From: Phycisphaerae bacterium
GTDB lineage: Bacteria > Planctomycetota > Phycisphaerae > UBA1845 > Fen-1342
Assembly (NCBI GenBank): GCA_028277645.1
Contig: JANQFV010000072.1
Span: 62,001-126,000, forward strand
DNA length: 64,000 nt
Direction: 5' to 3'
Numbering within the stretch: the first letter of the stretch is position 1; each line of letters begins with the position of its first letter. Below the pieces are notes generated by a model that saw only the letters and a program-made list of their open reading frames with translations, was not told the DNA's origin and made no database searches. The position numbers and the translations under genes were made by a program. Of the stretch, positions 60,769 to 64,000 are shown one piece after another.

Positions 60769-61938
60769 ATGGCGTCTGTCTGCTTCTACTTCCAGATTCA
60801 TCAGCCGCAGCGGCTGCGGCGCTTCAGCATCTTCGAGCAGGACGCGGAGTACTTTGACGCTGAGGCGAATTCCGCCATCCTGCGTAAGATTGCCGCGAAG
60901 TGCTATCTGCCGGCAAACACCGTCATCAGCGAGCTGATCGAGAAGCACGACGGGCGTTTTCGCGTTGCGTTCAGCCTCACCGGCGTATTCGTCGAGCAGT
61001 GCGAGCGATATGCACCGGAGGTGATCGACTCGTTTCAGCAGCTCGCGGAAACGGGCGCTGTCGAGTTCCTTGCCGAAACGTACTACCACTCACTCAGCTT
61101 CCTTTATTCACGCGATGAATTCGTGCATCAGGTTCAACGGCACGTTGAGCTGATGCAGCGGCTCTTCGGCCAGACGCCGATCGTGTTCCGCAACACAGAG
61201 CTGATCTACAACAACGCGATCGCGAAGGCGGCCGCGGATCTCGGCTATCAAACTGTGCTGTGCGAAGGCGCGGACCACCTGCTGGGGTATCGCAGCCCGG
61301 CGTATCTCTACACGGCCCCCGGCACCGACGTGAAGCTGCTGCTCAAGAACTACCGCTTGTCCGACGACATCGCATTTCGTTTCAGCTCGAAGAGCTGGGC
61401 CGACTACCCGCTGACGGCGGAAAAGTTCGCCCGCTGGATCGGCGACGTCGACGGCCAAGGCTACGTCGTCAACCTGTTCATGGACTACGAGACGTTCGGT
61501 GAGCACCAGTGGGCCGACACGGGTATTTTCGACTTTCTGCGGCAGTTGCCCGCCGCTGTGCTCGAACGGCGAGGCAACGACTTCAAGACGCCCAGCGAGC
61601 TTTCCACCTACTACCCCTCCTCCGGCGAGTTTGACGTCCCGCACATGATCTCGTGGGCGGACACCGAGCGGGACCTGTCGGCCTGGCTCGGCAACGCGAT
61701 GCAGTCGAACGCGCTGCACGAGCTGTACCGGCTCGAGCCAGCGATAAAGGAGTCCGGCGACGAGCAATTGCTGGAAGACTGGCGGTTGCTGCAAACGTCA
61801 GACCACTTCTACTACATGAGCACAAAGAACCTGGGCGACGGCACGGTGCACAAGTACTTCAACCCGTATGATTCGCCTTACGATTCGTTCATCAACTTCA
61901 TGAACGTGCTCGACAACCTGCGCGGACGGCTGGAGTAG
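60769..61938 (+). CDS. Glycoside hydrolase family 57 alpha-glucan enzyme
   Basis: A 389-residue GH57 protein. FYFQIHQPQRLRRF is conserved region 1 with its His; VFRNTELIYNN contains the catalytic Glu (region 3) and FMDYETFGEHQW (region 4) the Asp acid. The gene follows the glycosyltransferase by 78 bases on the same strand. Members are alpha-amylases, 4-alpha-glucanotransferases or branching enzymes; with a synthase next door a role in glycogen metabolism is likely. ATG 60769 is the family-like start. Confidence 0.93.
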   Translation: MASVCFYFQIHQPQRLRRFSIFEQDAEYFDAEANSAILRKIAAKCYLPANTVISELIEKHDGRFRVAFSLTGVFVEQCERYAPEVIDSFQQLAETGAVEFLAETYYHSLSFLYSRDEFVHQVQRHVELMQRLFGQTPIVFRNTELIYNNAIAKAAADLGYQTVLCEGADHLLGYRSPAYLYTAPGTDVKLLLKNYRLSDDIAFRFSSKSWADYPLTAEKFARWIGDVDGQGYVVNLFMDYETFGEHQWADTGIFDFLRQLPAAVLERRGNDFKTPSELSTYYPSSGEFDVPHMISWADTERDLSAWLGNAMQSNALHELYRLEPAIKESGDEQLLEDWRLLQTSDHFYYMSTKNLGDGTVHKYFNPYDSPYDSFINFMNVLDNLRGRLE

Positions 61939-61963
61939 TCTGGCGTTGGCGTGTCGTGCCGGG

Positions 61964-62752
61964 TCAGGCTCGCCGCCGCGGCAACAGCGCCAACACGAGG
62001 CCGATTGCGGCAATTGCAGCCGGCTCAGGTATGGGCGTAGTCAACTCGACCACCAGATCGGTGTAGTCCTGGTCGCCGAGTCCGTCGAGGTCTTCCCAGA
62101 ACAGCATCCAGCGCTTAAGGCCGTCGTCGATCCCGGTGATCTCGTACGTGACGAGATGATCGTCACCATTGGTGTTCCGCGCCGGATCCGAGTACCACAA
62201 GCGTGGCTGGATGCCGCGCGCCCATACGATCGATTCGGTGGTGCCCAAAGATACTACTGCCGCGCCACGCACGTTCATGTTCCGGCCGCGAACCGCGAAC
62301 AGCTCAACGTACGCCCCGTCATCCGCGGACGCGTAGCCAAACGTCTGCCGGTAGCCCGCGAAGCGCGCGATCGCGCGTGCGCTTACAACACCGCCGAACC
62401 ACAGTTGATCGGTAACATCACCGGGACGCCCCAGAGCAGTGCTCATCGGCGACGGAAGCTGCAAGTCGTCCACACGGATCGCAGAGAGCACGCCATTTGT
62501 GAAGTCGACCTGGTCACCGTCGTCATCGACGCGGTCGCCAAACGGCGCGAACGGCACGCCCCGAGAGTAGGTCGCCTCAAGAATGTCGGCGTGCCCCCAG
62601 CTACTACCGGTGGGTTCGATGACGCGAACGAAATCGGCGCGCGTCACCGACGCCACAGTCAACAAGGCCCCGAGACTACCGACGAGGCGTAGCGTAGCGA
62701 TTGTGCGTTTCGAAAAGAAGCAGGCGGTTGGGATGGCGATATTCTGACGCAT
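61964..62752 (-). CDS. PEP-CTERM exported protein
   Basis: A 262-residue protein; the start is ATG 62752. Signal peptide about 1-38 (basic n-region, core LRLVGSLGALLTVASV). The C-terminus has PIPEPAAIAAIGLVLALLPRRRA, a PEP-CTERM motif. The body (FVRVIEPTGSSWGHADILEAT onward) includes an Asp-rich stretch (DDDGDQVDF) and beta-rich extracellular composition. Its role is unknown; sorting would depend on an exosortase outside the window. Convergent with the GH57 gene. Confidence 0.88.
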   Translation of the reverse strand: MRQNIAIPTACFFSKRTIATLRLVGSLGALLTVASVTRADFVRVIEPTGSSWGHADILEATYSRGVPFAPFGDRVDDDGDQVDFTNGVLSAIRVDDLQLPSPMSTALGRPGDVTDQLWFGGVVSARAIARFAGYRQTFGYASADDGAYVELFAVRGRNMNVRGAAVVSLGTTESIVWARGIQPRLWYSDPARNTNGDDHLVTYEITGIDDGLKRWMLFWEDLDGLGDQDYTDLVVELTTPIPEPAAIAAIGLVLALLPRRRA

Positions 62753-62921
62753 GTCGTGTTCCACGTTACGTGTCTCACGGCCACGCACGCCGCGGCGTGA
62801 TGCCACGTGGCGACCGTTGATCCCATGAAATAAAGCGTAGGAAACGGAGCGGTCCGCGCGTGGCTTCTATTCGTGGGGCTGCCGCACCATGGCACAGAAC
62901 GGTGGCGTTATCAGTCGTACG

Positions 62922-63353
62922 TCAGTCGCGCGAGGAATTGTCGGTCCGAATCAGATCCGTGCCGACCGTCCGCAGGAACTCACGGTTGCTCGGCAGGACG
63001 TCCGGTAGCGCATCGATCTCCGCCGGCGTGCACCAGCGAATCTCGGCGACCTCCTCGGGATTGACTTGCAACGGTCCCGGCTCCAACTCCACCAGCCACC
63101 AGTAGAGGTGCAGTTGCCCGTCCGGGCGCGTGTACTCCCAAATCAGGCGAACGGGACGCACCTTCCCGCCGACCTCTTCGCGGAACTCCCGCACGATGGC
63201 GTCCTGCTGCGTCTCCCCCGGTTCGATGGCGCCGCCGACAAAACACCAGGTCCCGGGCGCGATGACGTTGGCGGCACGCTTGATCACGAGGTAGCGCCCC
63301 TCGTGCAGCACAACCACTACGACGCCAAGCTGGCAGATTGCGTCCTTCGTCAT
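62922..63353 (-). CDS. Nudix hydrolase
   Basis: A 143-residue protein (starting at 63353; ATG 63386 would add 11 residues, neither has a ribosome binding site). The complete Nudix box G-x5-E-x7-REFREEVG is present around residues 43-65. The DGQLHLYWWLVELEPG and RWCTPAEIDAL segments fit MutT-like proteins. It hydrolyses a nucleoside diphosphate linked to another moiety; the substrate is not predictable. Lies between the PEP-CTERM gene and a lipoprotein gene on the same strand. Confidence 0.93.
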   Translation of the reverse strand: MTKDAICQLGVVVVVLHEGRYLVIKRAANVIAPGTWCFVGGAIEPGETQQDAIVREFREEVGGKVRPVRLIWEYTRPDGQLHLYWWLVELEPGPLQVNPEEVAEIRWCTPAEIDALPDVLPSNREFLRTVGTDLIRTDNSSRD

Positions 63354-63422
63354 AGTGGTATCACGTCGGAATTGTGAACGTCGCATCACGACAACGCGCG
63401 GCGGAACTGAGCAAACGGCGCG

Positions 63423-63791
63423 CTACCGGCGCATCATCTTGGCTTCCCATCTCTTCTGCGGGCCGTCGTTCCAGACGATCAGCAGGCCGTCGCAAGTCTG
63501 ACACATCTGCGCCCGATACGTGCGCGGCTTACCGTCATCGGTAGCAAAGGTCAGCTTCTCGTTTTCGCGATCGAATTCGAACGTACCCGAGATTGCGCGT
63601 GTCGTTTCGCCGTCATGGACTTCAGCGGTGAACGTGCCGTCCGGGTTGAACGTGACGCGGGCCATCTGGTACTCACCGGCCGCGTCTGCCGGAACAATCT
63701 GGGCAAGTTTCCACGTACCACGCAGACCTGCGCAACCGGAGCACAGCACAGCAACGACGGTGACAATCACATACGCAGCGACGTTCTTCAC
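63423..63791 (-). CDS. Small lipoprotein, unknown
   Basis: A 122-residue protein. The start is GTG 63791, since GGAGG ends six bases before it; a TTG at 63797 directly abuts that sequence and is unlikely. N-terminus hydrophobic (VAAYVIVTVVAVL) ending in LCSGC, a lipobox with Cys at -3 (slightly atypical). The mature part GTWKLAQIVPADAAGEYQMARVTFNPDGTFTAEV resembles beta-barrel lipocalin-like or DUF-type small lipoproteins with an MCQTC Cys pair. It is exported and probably membrane-anchored. Confidence 0.85.
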   Translation of the reverse strand: MKNVAAYVIVTVVAVLCSGCAGLRGTWKLAQIVPADAAGEYQMARVTFNPDGTFTAEVHDGETTRAISGTFEFDRENEKLTFATDDGKPRTYRAQMCQTCDGLLIVWNDGPQKRWEAKMMRR

Positions 63792-64000
63792 GACCAACCT
63801 CCACTTCTACCGAGCAAGAACACGAAACCACAGCGGACAGGAATCCCGACCGGCATTATTGCGGCAGCGGAACCGATTTTAAACCGCGTGCACGCAGGCC
63901 ACGCGAATAAATCGTTGACGTCGGCTGACGCGAGTCACTAGCATATATACGAAGGGTCGAAAGTGAGACTCTGCGGACGTCTCACGCAATTGTCGAACAA

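Noticed and set aside
1..64000. tRNA, rRNA, tmRNA or CRISPR arrays
   Set aside because: No T-loop-like GGTTCGAATCC in a tRNA context and no regularly spaced direct repeats with unique spacers were seen.

Overview
The window (about 62-65% G+C by eye) looks like a chromosomal segment of a planctomycete, most likely of the Phycisphaerae type. The main indications are several exported proteins with planctomycete-style dockerin-like repeats (GFGDINPFV type), two PEP-CTERM proteins, two pseudopilin-like proteins with an FTL(I/V)ELLVVV N-terminus, and KDO synthesis (kdsD), which implies an outer membrane. This assignment is inferred from gene content; no rRNA or tRNA gene was seen.

Layout. 0-6.4 kb: a broken gene end, two dockerin-type exported proteins, a pseudopilin and two unknown membrane proteins. 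6.5-16.3 kb: clpC, a glycosyltransferase with a small membrane protein, a divergent pair of Na+-coupled amino-acid transporters (NSS plus MetS-like small subunit, and AGCS), ybeY and a membrane protein. 16.3-23 kb: an etfB-etfA-acyl-CoA dehydrogenase operon interrupted by a DUF559 module flanked by inverted repeats, then fabI and an Fpg/Nei glycosylase. 23-26.2 kb: accessory DNA with a truncated dockerin gene, an exported C39-like peptidase, a membrane protein and a DUF2513 protein. 26.2-33.9 kb: flavin reductase, folK-dapL, korAB (2-oxoacid:ferredoxin oxidoreductase), an alanine-glyoxylate-type aminotransferase and a PTS IIA protein. 34-38.6 kb: a SpoIIE/PP2C phosphatase, an exported unknown and a TlpA-like thioredoxin. 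38.5-46 kb: nadC, a PaaG-like hydratase/isomerase, a WecA-like transferase, two GT4 glycosyltransferases and a FapA/DUF342 protein. 46.2-49.2 kb: a surface-protein operon (dockerin protein, PEP-CTERM paralogue, pseudopilin, small protein). 49.4-58.9 kb: kdsD coupled to a giant TPR protein, and upstream of these infB-DUF503-rbfA plus an endonuclease III-like domain fused to a histone-H1-like tail. 59.3-64 kb: a GT4/glycogen-synthase-like plus GH57 alpha-glucan pair, a PEP-CTERM protein, a Nudix hydrolase and a small lipoprotein.

How the genes work together. Acyl-CoA dehydrogenase, EtfAB, the enoyl-CoA hydratase-like protein, FabI and KorAB point to fatty-acid and 2-oxoacid metabolism using flavin and ferredoxin carriers. 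The glycosyltransferases, WecA-like protein and KdsD point to envelope polysaccharide and LPS synthesis. The infB-ylxP-rbfA group is translation housekeeping. The exported dockerin, PEP-CTERM and pseudopilin genes form a dispersed surface system.

The observations I consider most worth following are: the Nth-like/H1-tail fusion beside rbfA; two near-identical AT-rich perfect palindromes upstream of two unrelated genes; the DUF559 cassette with inverted repeats; two neighbouring paralogues that carry different C-terminal sorting modules; and two divergent Na+ symporters that each carry an extra soluble domain.
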